Shown: in pieces, positions 1 through 6,018 of the stretch
Layout of the letters: the number at the start of each line of letters is the position of its first letter
Numbering within the stretch: position 1 is the stretch's first letter
NCBI GenBank assembly: GCA_003566395.1
Contig: PXDL01000267.1
Location: 1-6,032, forward strand
Reading direction: 5' to 3'
DNA length: 6,032 nt
Source: Balneolia bacterium
GTDB lineage: Bacteria > Bacteroidota > Rhodothermia > Balneolales > Cyclonatronaceae
Position numbers and translations under genes: made by a program
Notes under the pieces: generated by a model
Databases searched by the model: none
The model's input: only the letters and a program-made list of their open reading frames with translations
What the model was told of the DNA's origin: nothing

Positions 1-648
1 GATGTTCCGGGTTCCGTAGCAAGAGACCCACTCCTGACCTTTGACCGAAAAGCGGATATCGGTTCCTTTTCCTTTCAGATGGATTTCATCGGTGGCCCGT
101 AAGAGTTTTTCGAGCGGCATCATCGCTTTGCGCAGCTTTTCATAATCGAGCAGACAGGCATCGTAATAAAAGTCGGAAAACTCCGATGTCGGCATTCTGG
201 CGTTCATCGCAAAGGCGGCCGAGGGATACCGAAGCACGCACCATTTGGTATTGTTGACCCGCTCTTCGAAATGCACCGGCATCACAAAATGATCTGCATA
301 GGCTTTATTTCCGGCTGCATCCACCCTGCTGTTTTCATAGATGTTTTCAGCCGCCCGGATTCCGATAAATGCATCCATATTTTTCATAAGGGGAAGCTGA
401 TCGAGAGCGGCCTGTTTTTTCCAGAATGTATCGTCCCCGTTTTCCAGCATGATGCGATTGGCCTCGGCATCTTCAATCCGGATAAACGGATAGGCTCCGG
501 CCAGCCGCGCCTCCTTTGCAAGCGCACGCACAAGCCCGATTCCGTTCAGACCCACCAGCTGAATCATCAGGTGCTCTCCGGCCCGGATATCACAACTGTG
601 AGAAAGAAGTTGACGCGCTAATTTTTGATCGTTTTCAGAATATGTCAT
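1..648 (-). CDS. M29-family metallo-aminopeptidase, N-terminal 216 residues (runs off the left edge)
   Basis: This is an open frame with no internal stop from an ATG at 648 to base 1, so the 3' part of the gene is outside the window. M29 enzymes (AmpS, AmpT, aminopeptidase II) are cytosolic, metal-dependent exopeptidases of about 370-410 residues that remove N-terminal amino acids from peptides. The visible part is the N-terminal domain. It opens with an SENDQKLARQLL-type helix, followed by IRAGEHLMIQ (residues 21-30) and a helix ending in GAYPFIRI (51-58). Next is a conserved block starting WCVLRYPSAAFAM (136-148) and continuing through SEFSDFYYDACLLDY. The visible part ends with LKGKGTDIRFSVKG (191-204), which is typical of the family just before the catalytic domain. 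The metal ligands (Glu, Glu, His, His, Asp in characterised members) lie in the missing C-terminal half, so activity cannot be judged. The start is fixed by a TGA two codons upstream in the same frame. No Shine-Dalgarno is seen. It lies 175 bp downstream of the codirectional ABC ATPase gene, so it may have its own promoter. Confidence 0.88.
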   Translation of the reverse strand, partial: MTYSENDQKLARQLLSHSCDIRAGEHLMIQLVGLNGIGLVRALAKEARLAGAYPFIRIEDAEANRIMLENGDDTFWKKQAALDQLPLMKNMDAFIGIRAAENIYENSRVDAAGNKAYADHFVMPVHFEERVNNTKWCVLRYPSAAFAMNARMPTSEFSDFYYDACLLDYEKLRKAMMPLEKLLRATDEIHLKGKGTDIRFSVKGQEWVSCYGTRNI

Positions 649-767
649 AAGTCAAAAAGGGGTAAATAAGGTTAGAAAATTCTTGATTGAGCAGCACCAT
701 AGCACGGTTCTAAACGGCGGATAAGAATAACAGACTTAATGTGCCGCTAATTATTGGGGGGAGTACA

Positions 768-821
768 CGGTATAAAAAAATCCAACATCCAAAATTCTCA
801 ATTCACCATTTTTTTATACCG
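768..821 (-). repeat. Perfect 14-bp inverted repeat just after the ABC ATPase stop; possible 3'-end hairpin or terminator
   Basis: CGGTATAAAAAAAT at 768-781 is the exact reverse complement of ATTTTTTTATACCG at 808-821, separated by 26 bases. In transcripts of the minus-strand ABC gene, the hairpin would begin two bases after the stop codon (824-826). It would have a long A/U-rich stem closed by CGG/CCG at the base. It is not a standard intrinsic terminator: the U-run lies inside the second arm, the stem is AU-rich, the loop is large, and no U-tract follows the stem. Its position suggests an mRNA 3' end or RNA-stabilising structure. A small dispersed intergenic palindrome is also possible. No target-site duplication is visible in the flanks. 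Confidence 0.6.
778..805 (-). repeat. Four degenerate tandem 7-bp units within the hairpin
   Basis: Read on the minus strand, bases 805 down to 778 split without gaps into TGAATTG, AGAATTT, TGGATGT and TGGATTT. Each unit is within two mismatches of TGGATTT. The array fills most of the loop and enters one stem arm. Degenerate heptamer arrays are known from intergenic DNA of cyanobacteria and occur elsewhere. Whether this one belongs to a genome-wide family cannot be told from a single copy. Four short AT-rich units could also be partly chance. Confidence 0.4.
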
Positions 822-823
822 GC

Positions 824-1447
824 TCATTTGAAATCACTGATGTCGGTTACAGAACTACACAGGTCCAGCTCCCGCGTTTCATTGGATGCGATGAGAACGA
901 GGACGCCGCGATTCCGGTGCAGTTCCACAAACTGCCGGAGCAGATAAAATCCCGCTTTATCAAGATTTGTGCCGGGTTCATCGAGCAACAAAAAATCCGG
1001 TGATTTTATCCCGGCCGCCGCCAGCCGAAGACGCTGCTGCTGACCCGATGAAAGACGTCCGTAGAACTGCTCTTCCTTCCCGGCCAGGCCTACCGACTCC
1101 ATCACTGCCTCTATATCACCGGCATCCCGGCTCCGGCCGGTAAGCTCCAAAATGAACATTAGATTTTCGCGGCAGTTGAACTGCTCGTACAGGCGCACGT
1201 AAGGGGCCGAGAAACCCAAACGAGTCGTCAGCTCGTTACGGTCCAGCTTTCGGTCACCGAGTTTCCACACAACCTGCCCGCGGTCGGGGCGGATAAGTCC
1301 GCTCAGGCACTTCATCAGGGTTGACTTCCCGCTGCCGTTCGGCCCGGCTATACCGTGGACGCCCGGCTTCAAATGAGCCTCCATCCGTCTGAATATCACG
1401 GATTGCCCGTACTTTTTTGATATCTTATTTGCTATTATCTGCTGCAT
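824..1447 (-). CDS. Stand-alone ABC transporter ATP-binding protein (CcmA-like, 207 aa)
   Basis: This is a single nucleotide-binding domain with no membrane segment, expected to sit on the cytoplasmic face of a transporter and drive it by ATP hydrolysis. Walker A is GPNGSGKST (35-43), the ABC signature is LSSGQQQR (132-139), Walker B is FLLLDEP (152-158) with catalytic Glu157, and the D-loop is NLD (161-163). Two conserved positions differ. The stretch aligned with the Q-loop reads GFSAP (78-82), with no glutamine at the usual place. The switch (H-loop) position reads ASNE, with Asn189 where most ABC ATPases have His. The length and the RLYEQFNCRENL segment (85-96) resemble CcmA, the haem-exporter ATPase of cytochrome c maturation, and similar small ATPases. 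No CcmB or other permease lies next to it here, so the substrate is unassigned. The ATG at 1447 leaves a normal lead-in to the first strand. No proper Shine-Dalgarno is seen: an AGG lies only 2 bases from the ATG, which is too close. It is divergent from the unknown gene at 1533. Confidence 0.9.
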   Translation of the reverse strand: MQQIIANKISKKYGQSVIFRRMEAHLKPGVHGIAGPNGSGKSTLMKCLSGLIRPDRGQVVWKLGDRKLDRNELTTRLGFSAPYVRLYEQFNCRENLMFILELTGRSRDAGDIEAVMESVGLAGKEEQFYGRLSSGQQQRLRLAAAGIKSPDFLLLDEPGTNLDKAGFYLLRQFVELHRNRGVLVLIASNETRELDLCSSVTDISDFK

Positions 1448-1532
1448 AGCCTAAAGTACCAAAGATGCGCACACATCACCAGAATGCAGCGTACTGAATT
1501 TCCGATTTTCTATTTAACATGCAAACGCACCC
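1448..1532. promoter_or_regulatory. 85-bp divergent intergenic region, expected to hold both promoters
   Basis: The ABC ATPase gene leaves to the left and the unknown gene to the right from this short AT-rich gap, so each promoter must lie here or inside the opposite gene. On the minus strand, CATCTTTG (1467-1460) matches 7 of 8 positions of the Bacteroidota -7 element TAnnTTTG. No good TTTG -33 partner is found at the expected distance, and the leader would be only about 6 bases. On the plus strand, TATTTA at 1511-1516 resembles a -10 box but has no -35 partner. The assignment rests on gene layout and these motifs are weak. Confidence 0.4.
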
Positions 1533-3023
1533 ATGGAGCAAGCTGTAAAGTACATCACCGAGCGTTTTACCCGTAAACTTAGCCGAAACCAGAACTATTT
1601 CACCCCATCCGATTTGCGTGAAGCCGGTTTCCCAACCTTCCTCACCGAACGCATCCGCATTGAGCTTGAGACCAATCTGGCCGATTCTGTAGTTCCTCCC
1701 GAAACCGACTGGGCGCTTATGAACGCTCCCGATGTTACCGCGGCCTGGGAAAATTTTCTGGATGCCATTCACAATCAGGTAAGACTGCCTCAGGCCTATG
1801 CCAAAGGTGTGATGGAAACGTGTGTGAACGATTTGGTTGATCTGCTCACCGAGCCCAGGCGCCATCTTCCCGAATATATTTTCGGATCGGAAAACGAGCT
1901 TTCGGCCGAGCAGGTTTCCGAACGGGTTCGTAAGGTAGTGGTGTATCGTCATCTCGCCGCTTTTCTTCCGCGCTATATGCAGAACAAGAAGCTGGAACGC
2001 ATCAGCCGTGACCGCTACCAGCGGGCTATGGAACAGCTCGACGACAAGCTTTCCCGCAAGTACAGTCCGCTGAACTGGGCGCAGCTTTTTGAGCCGCTTT
2101 TTGCCCTTTCCAACGGTGATATTGAGCCCGAGTTTATAGCACGTTTTTTCCGCGATAAAGACATGCTGGTGATGGCTGCACGTTTCGATACGCTTCAGGA
2201 CCCGGTGGATAATCAGCGTGTAATTGAACTGCTGTCGCTTCCTGTTTACTCCGACGATGAGTACCAAAAACCCGAAATCGTCACAGCCCATATTGAAAGC
2301 GCTGCTGCCGCTCAGGGTGATGAATCCGATGCAGAGCCCGAACCGGAACCCGAAGAAGAGGCCCAACCGGAATCAGAATCTCAGCAAGGCCCGAAAGATC
2401 CCGAACCGGCCGTAAAGCTAAGTCCGGCCGAAAGCGGAGACGAAGCCGCAGAAGCGGATGAAGATGAACATGAACATGAACATGAAGACGAAGACCGGGA
2501 GGATGAACCCCTTTATGCCCGGCTCAGAAATCCGGACTCCGACGAAGATGAAAAATTGCCCGGAATAAACGGAAAAACGGGAGAAGGTTCATCCAAACAA
2601 AAAAAATCGAGTTTTGCTCCCGTTTCAGACACCGACAACAACGACTTCGAGAATATTCCGCTTTGGCAGCGTCTTTCCGCAACCGACGACAACGGAATCA
2701 CCGATGAGACTAAACCTGAAGAAGAAGCCGAAGCCAAAGAACGGAGCGAACCTTTTGAACATCCGGATTCCCGAAAGCCAAAACCCGGGGACATCCAAGA
2801 GTATCTGAAAGATGAGCAGGATCAGTACGTTCGTGAGATTTTTAAGGGTGATGAGGAAGCCTATAAATCGGCCCTCACCCGGCTGGCCGCTTTTTCAAGC
2901 TGGCGGGAGGCCGGCAAATACCTGACCAACGACATTTTCCGGAAAAACCGCATCGACATGTACAAAGATGTTACCGTCGATTTCACCGATCGTCTCCACA
3001 AGTTTTTCAAAAACCGCGAGTGA
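1533..3023 (+). CDS. Uncharacterised three-part protein with a long acidic linker (496 aa)
   Basis: I do not recognise a named function. Residues 1-240 look like a folded, mainly helical domain, with dense hydrophobic/charged alternation and few glycines. Examples are FLTERIRIELETNLADS (36-52), AWENFLDAIHNQVRLPQAYAK (71-91, Tyr/Ala rich) and RVRKVVVYRHLAAFLPRY (131-148). Residues 250-420 are a low-complexity linker rich in Glu, Asp, Pro and Ser; 16 of residues 303-325 are acidic and HEHEHE lies at 313-318. Two similar motifs sit in the linker: PLYARL (326-331) and PLWQRL (376-381). Residues 421-496 form a second folded domain with YVREIFKGDEEAY and WREAGKYLTNDIFRKNRIDMY, and the end is highly charged. 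There is no signal peptide or membrane segment, so it is probably cytosolic. The ATG at 1533 is preferred; another ATG at 1519 is out of frame. No Shine-Dalgarno is seen. I recall similar hypothetical proteins in Rhodothermota/Balneolota, but this is from memory. The pccB-like gene follows 61 bp later on the same strand. Confidence 0.85.
   Translation: MEQAVKYITERFTRKLSRNQNYFTPSDLREAGFPTFLTERIRIELETNLADSVVPPETDWALMNAPDVTAAWENFLDAIHNQVRLPQAYAKGVMETCVNDLVDLLTEPRRHLPEYIFGSENELSAEQVSERVRKVVVYRHLAAFLPRYMQNKKLERISRDRYQRAMEQLDDKLSRKYSPLNWAQLFEPLFALSNGDIEPEFIARFFRDKDMLVMAARFDTLQDPVDNQRVIELLSLPVYSDDEYQKPEIVTAHIESAAAAQGDESDAEPEPEPEEEAQPESESQQGPKDPEPAVKLSPAESGDEAAEADEDEHEHEHEDEDREDEPLYARLRNPDSDEDEKLPGINGKTGEGSSKQKKSSFAPVSDTDNNDFENIPLWQRLSATDDNGITDETKPEEEAEAKERSEPFEHPDSRKPKPGDIQEYLKDEQDQYVREIFKGDEEAYKSALTRLAAFSSWREAGKYLTNDIFRKNRIDMYKDVTVDFTDRLHKFFKNRE
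2466..2483 (+). repeat. Three exact tandem copies of GAACAT inside the acidic linker
   Basis: The 6-bp unit at 2466-2471 is repeated exactly at 2472-2477 and 2478-2483, then decays into two GAAGAC units (2484-2495). In frame, the exact copies encode the HEHEHE stretch of the unknown protein. The length is a multiple of three, so slippage would add or remove His-Glu pairs without shifting the frame. Confidence 0.75.
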
Positions 3024-3084
3024 TGCAGCGCGGCAGTACTACATTCACCAATTATTAGATCACACTGAGAACAAATTATTTCCC

Positions 3085-4635
3085 ATGGAAAAAAACCCAA
3101 AATTTGAGCAACTGGAAAAACTAAGAGAAGAATCCCGGCTTGGCGGGGGGAAATCGCGTATCCAAAAACAGCACGACGCCGGAAAGCTCACAGCTATTGA
3201 GCGGGTGGAGCTGCTGTTAGACAAAGACAGTTTTGAGGAAATCGGTGCCCTTGTTCGTCATCGATGCAAAGATTTTGGCCTGGATCAGGAGAGTTATCCC
3301 GGCGACGGCGTTGTTACCGGTTTCGGGAAAATCAACGGTCGTCCGGTCTATGTTTTTTCACAGGATTTCACCGTATTCGGCGGCTCGCTTTCGGAAACAC
3401 ATGCCGAGAAGATTTGCAAGATTATGGACCTCGCCGTAAAAAACGGCATTCCTGTTATCGGGCTTAATGATTCCGGCGGGGCGCGGATTCAGGAAGGCGT
3501 GGCTTCGCTGGGCGGGTATGCTGAGGTTTTCTGGCGCAACAGCATGGCTTCGGGAGTTGTGCCACAGATTTCGGCAATAATGGGCCCGTGCGCGGGGGGA
3601 GCGGTGTATTCACCGGCCATCACCGATTTTATTTTTATGGTGCAGGAAACCAGCTTTATGTTTGTCACCGGCCCGAATGTGGTCAAAACAGTTACGCATG
3701 AGGAAGTCAGCTCCGAAGACCTCGGCGGCGCTTCGGCCCACAGTACAAAATCCGGCGTGGCTCATTTTTCGACCGATAACGACGCCGATTGCCTGAACCG
3801 CATCCGCAAGCTGATGCAGTACCTGCCCCTCAATTGTGAGGAAAAGCCGCCCCTGTCTCCTTCAAAAGATCCGGACAAGGCGTATGCTGAAAAGCTGGAT
3901 ACCTTAGTGCCCGATAATCCCAACAAGCCGTACGACATCAAAGACGTAATTCGCGGCGTTACCGACGAAGGATCGTTTTATGAAGTGCATGAGCATTATG
4001 CCGATAACATCGTGGTCGGCTTTGCCCGGCTTGGCGGACGCAGTATCGGCATTGTGGCCAATCAGCCGCTTTCTCTGGCCGGCTGCCTCGATAACAACGC
4101 TTCGGTGAAGGGCGCGCGCTTTGTCCGTTTTTGTGATGCCTTCAATATTCCGCTTGTGGTCTTCGAAGATGTACCCGGATTCCTTCCCGGCACAGATCAG
4201 GAATGGGGCGGCATTATAAAGCACGGCGCCAAACTCTTGTACGCGTTTTGTGAAGCCACCGTGCCCAAAATGACCGTAATTACGCGTAAAGCATACGGCG
4301 GAGCCTATGATGTGATGAACTCCAAGCATATTCGCGCCGATTACAACATCGCATGGCCGTCGGCAGAAATTGCGGTGATGGGAACCAAAGGCGCCGTTGA
4401 AATCATCTTTCGCCGTGAAATAAAGAAGGCCGCCAATCCCGAAGCGCGACAGAAAGAACTTGAGGCCGAATATGAAGAAACTTTCGCAAACCCGTACCGT
4501 GCGGCTGCACGCGGCTATATAGACGACGTGGTCTTCCCGCATGAAACCCGGACTAAGCTGCTGCGGGCTTTCGAAGTGGTACAGACCAAAGTGGACCGTG
4601 TACCCCGGAAAAAACACGACAATCTTCCGCTCTAA
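3085..4635 (+). CDS. pccB: Acyl-CoA carboxylase beta subunit (carboxyltransferase), propionyl-CoA carboxylase type
   Basis: This subunit moves CO2 from carboxybiotin to an acyl-CoA. With propionyl-CoA the product is methylmalonyl-CoA, an entry into succinyl-CoA from odd-chain fatty acids and branched amino acids. The frame gives 516 residues, normal for PccB/AccD5 proteins. The N-lobe carries GGGKSRIQKQHDAGKLTAIER (20-40, split as GGGKSRIQKQ and the rest), SGGARIQEG (130-138) and MGPCAGGAVYSPAITDF (166-182). SSEDLGGASAHSTKSG (209-224) is also typical. The C-lobe has DVPGFLPGTDQEWGGIIKHG (362-381) and RKAYGGAYDVMNSKH (401-415), whose backbone helps form the second oxyanion hole. Asp409 in GGAYD sits where characterised propionyl-CoA enzymes have Asp and acetyl-CoA-accepting ones often have Ile. 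The biotin carboxylase/biotin carrier subunit is not in the window. The frame is open back to an ATG at 2968, but that would overlap the upstream gene by 56 bp and add 39 residues unlike the family, so 3085 is chosen. The 61-bp leader (3024-3084) has no Shine-Dalgarno, hairpin or clear promoter. Confidence 0.93.
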   Translation: MEKNPKFEQLEKLREESRLGGGKSRIQKQHDAGKLTAIERVELLLDKDSFEEIGALVRHRCKDFGLDQESYPGDGVVTGFGKINGRPVYVFSQDFTVFGGSLSETHAEKICKIMDLAVKNGIPVIGLNDSGGARIQEGVASLGGYAEVFWRNSMASGVVPQISAIMGPCAGGAVYSPAITDFIFMVQETSFMFVTGPNVVKTVTHEEVSSEDLGGASAHSTKSGVAHFSTDNDADCLNRIRKLMQYLPLNCEEKPPLSPSKDPDKAYAEKLDTLVPDNPNKPYDIKDVIRGVTDEGSFYEVHEHYADNIVVGFARLGGRSIGIVANQPLSLAGCLDNNASVKGARFVRFCDAFNIPLVVFEDVPGFLPGTDQEWGGIIKHGAKLLYAFCEATVPKMTVITRKAYGGAYDVMNSKHIRADYNIAWPSAEIAVMGTKGAVEIIFRREIKKAANPEARQKELEAEYEETFANPYRAAARGYIDDVVFPHETRTKLLRAFEVVQTKVDRVPRKKHDNLPL

Positions 4636-4644
4636 GCTTTTGTA

Positions 4645-6018
4645 ATGGATTTATTTAAGACCGGTGAATCGGCGTCTGGAAAATCCGGCGGTAAACCGGC
4701 TTACACCCAAAGCGCCCCACTCGCCACGCGGATGCGTCCGCAGGCTCTGAACGAGTACGCCGGTCAGCAACACCTGATCGCCGAAGGCAAACTGCTTCAC
4801 CGTATGATCACCAGCGGAACCATCGGCTCGGTGATTTTTTACGGCCCGCCGAGCAGCGGAAAAACGACCCTGGCCCACGTCATCGCCAGAGAAACCGATG
4901 CCCGCTTTGTGGTATTGAACGCGGTTCTCGACGGAATCAAAGAACTCCGCGCGGTGGTGGATGAAGCAAAAACCAGAGAGCGAATGAACAGCGTACGAAC
5001 GCTGCTTTTCGTAGATGAAATCCATCGCTGGAATAAGGCCCAGCAGGATGCCCTGCTTCCGCATATTGAATCCGGGCTGCTCACCCTGATCGGCGCAACA
5101 ACCGAAAATCCATACTATTCGCTGGTGGGTCCGCTGCTGTCACGCTGCCAGCTTTTTGAACTTCACCCTTTTGATGTGGAGGATATCAAGCTGTTGCTAC
5201 ATCGCGCTCTTGACGATGAGGAAAAAGGTCTTGGTCGGTATAAAGTCCGGGTTGAAGAAGACGCGATGCTTCACTTTGCTGAATATGCAGCCGGTGATAT
5301 CCGAAACGCCCTTAATGCGCTCGAAATGGCGGTCGTGACCACATCACCGGATGAAAACGGGCAGCGGGTAATCGACCTTGAGGTGGCAAAGGCATCCATC
5401 CAAAAGCGAAACGTACGTTTTTCCAGGCAGGGTGATGAGCACTATCATTATGCTTCGGCTTTCATTAAATCGCTTCGCGGCTCCGATACCGATGCAGCCT
5501 TGCACTGGATGGCCGCCCTGCTCGAAGGCGGCGAGGATCCCAACTTCATTTTTCGTCGTATGCTTATTTTTGCTTCCGAAGATGTAGGCATGGCCGAGCC
5601 GAAAGCCCTTGAGCTGGTTCAGGCCGCCTATCGCTCTTTTGAACAATGCGGCCTGCCCGAAGCGCTCTATTTTATGTCTCACGCCTGTATTTACCTGAGT
5701 CTGTGCCCGAAAAGTAACAGCACCGCTGCCATTTTCAGCGCCCTCGATCGTATCCGTACGAAGGGTCCGGGGCAGGTTCCCGACTATCTGAAAGACAAAA
5801 CCGCCAACAAGCTAAAGGCCCGCTACGAGGGCGACGCCAACGCATCCGAAGCATACCTCTATCCCCATGATTATCCGGGAAATTGGGTGAAACAGCGCTA
5901 TCTTCCTGATGATGTGGGAAACTCCCCCTATTACAATCCGGGTGATAATCCTGTAGAGAATAAATTTAACCAGCGGTTGCGTCAACTTCGCAAAGAAAAC
6001 GATTCATCTAAAGATTGA
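4645..6018 (+). CDS. rarA: RarA (MgsA/WRNIP1 family) replication-associated AAA+ ATPase
   Basis: RarA is a cytosolic, DNA-dependent ATPase related to clamp-loader subunits. Family members form tetramers, bind SSB and act at stalled or gapped replication forks. The 457 residues match the family (E. coli about 447). The entry motif PLATRMRP (25-32) and GQQHLIAEGKLL (40-51) lead to Walker A GPPSSGKTT (67-75), LNAVLDGIKELR (91-102), Walker B LLFVDEIH (120-127), NKAQQDALLPHIE (130-142), sensor 1 GATTEN (150-155), arginine finger SRC (Arg167) and sensor 2 GDIR (217-220). The C-terminal tetramerisation region includes FASEDVGMAEPKAL (309-322), LCPKSNS (353-359) and YPHDYPGNWV (406-415). Walker A has Ser-Ser where the family usually has Gly-Thr; Lys73 and Thr74 are kept. 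The segment at 383-403 diverges from the proteobacterial form. The N-terminus reads MDLF, resembling the end of a sliding-clamp-binding motif. It starts 9 bp after the pccB-like stop, so cotranscription is likely. After its stop, an ATG at 6028 could begin another gene, but only five bases of it remain. Confidence 0.95.
   Translation: MDLFKTGESASGKSGGKPAYTQSAPLATRMRPQALNEYAGQQHLIAEGKLLHRMITSGTIGSVIFYGPPSSGKTTLAHVIARETDARFVVLNAVLDGIKELRAVVDEAKTRERMNSVRTLLFVDEIHRWNKAQQDALLPHIESGLLTLIGATTENPYYSLVGPLLSRCQLFELHPFDVEDIKLLLHRALDDEEKGLGRYKVRVEEDAMLHFAEYAAGDIRNALNALEMAVVTTSPDENGQRVIDLEVAKASIQKRNVRFSRQGDEHYHYASAFIKSLRGSDTDAALHWMAALLEGGEDPNFIFRRMLIFASEDVGMAEPKALELVQAAYRSFEQCGLPEALYFMSHACIYLSLCPKSNSTAAIFSALDRIRTKGPGQVPDYLKDKTANKLKARYEGDANASEAYLYPHDYPGNWVKQRYLPDDVGNSPYYNPGDNPVENKFNQRLRQLRKENDSSKD

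Noticed and set aside
271..621. Plus-strand reading frame of 116 codons at the left end
   Set aside because: It is antisense to the M29 peptidase frame, which is open over all 216 visible codons and shows family motifs.
693..708. Direct repeat AGCACCAT/AGCACGGT between the ABC and M29 genes
   Set aside because: Only five bases are exact and there are just two copies, which chance easily explains; no operator is claimed.
768..821. Palindrome as a transposon terminal-repeat pair (MITE)
   Set aside because: The 54-bp unit is very short and no matching target duplication is found in the flanking bases. It is reported only as an inverted repeat.
1476..2366. Long minus-strand reading frame of 296 codons
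   Set aside because: It is antisense to the N-terminal and early linker part of the unknown plus-strand gene. Its product is a disordered-looking mix of Gly, Phe, Arg and His with no recognisable motif, and it would occupy the divergent promoter region.
2224..2415. Small plus-strand frame over the acidic linker
   Set aside because: It is a frame-shifted shadow of the repetitive linker codons, giving an Asn/Pro/Lys/Arg-rich product with no independent support.
2968..3084. Upstream in-frame start for the carboxylase beta subunit
   Set aside because: It would overlap the preceding gene by 56 bp and add 39 residues with no match to the family's N-terminus, whereas the protein from 3085 begins as usual.
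3904..4617. Minus-strand reading frame of 237 codons
   Set aside because: It lies wholly inside the well-supported pccB gene on the other strand, and the product has no family features.
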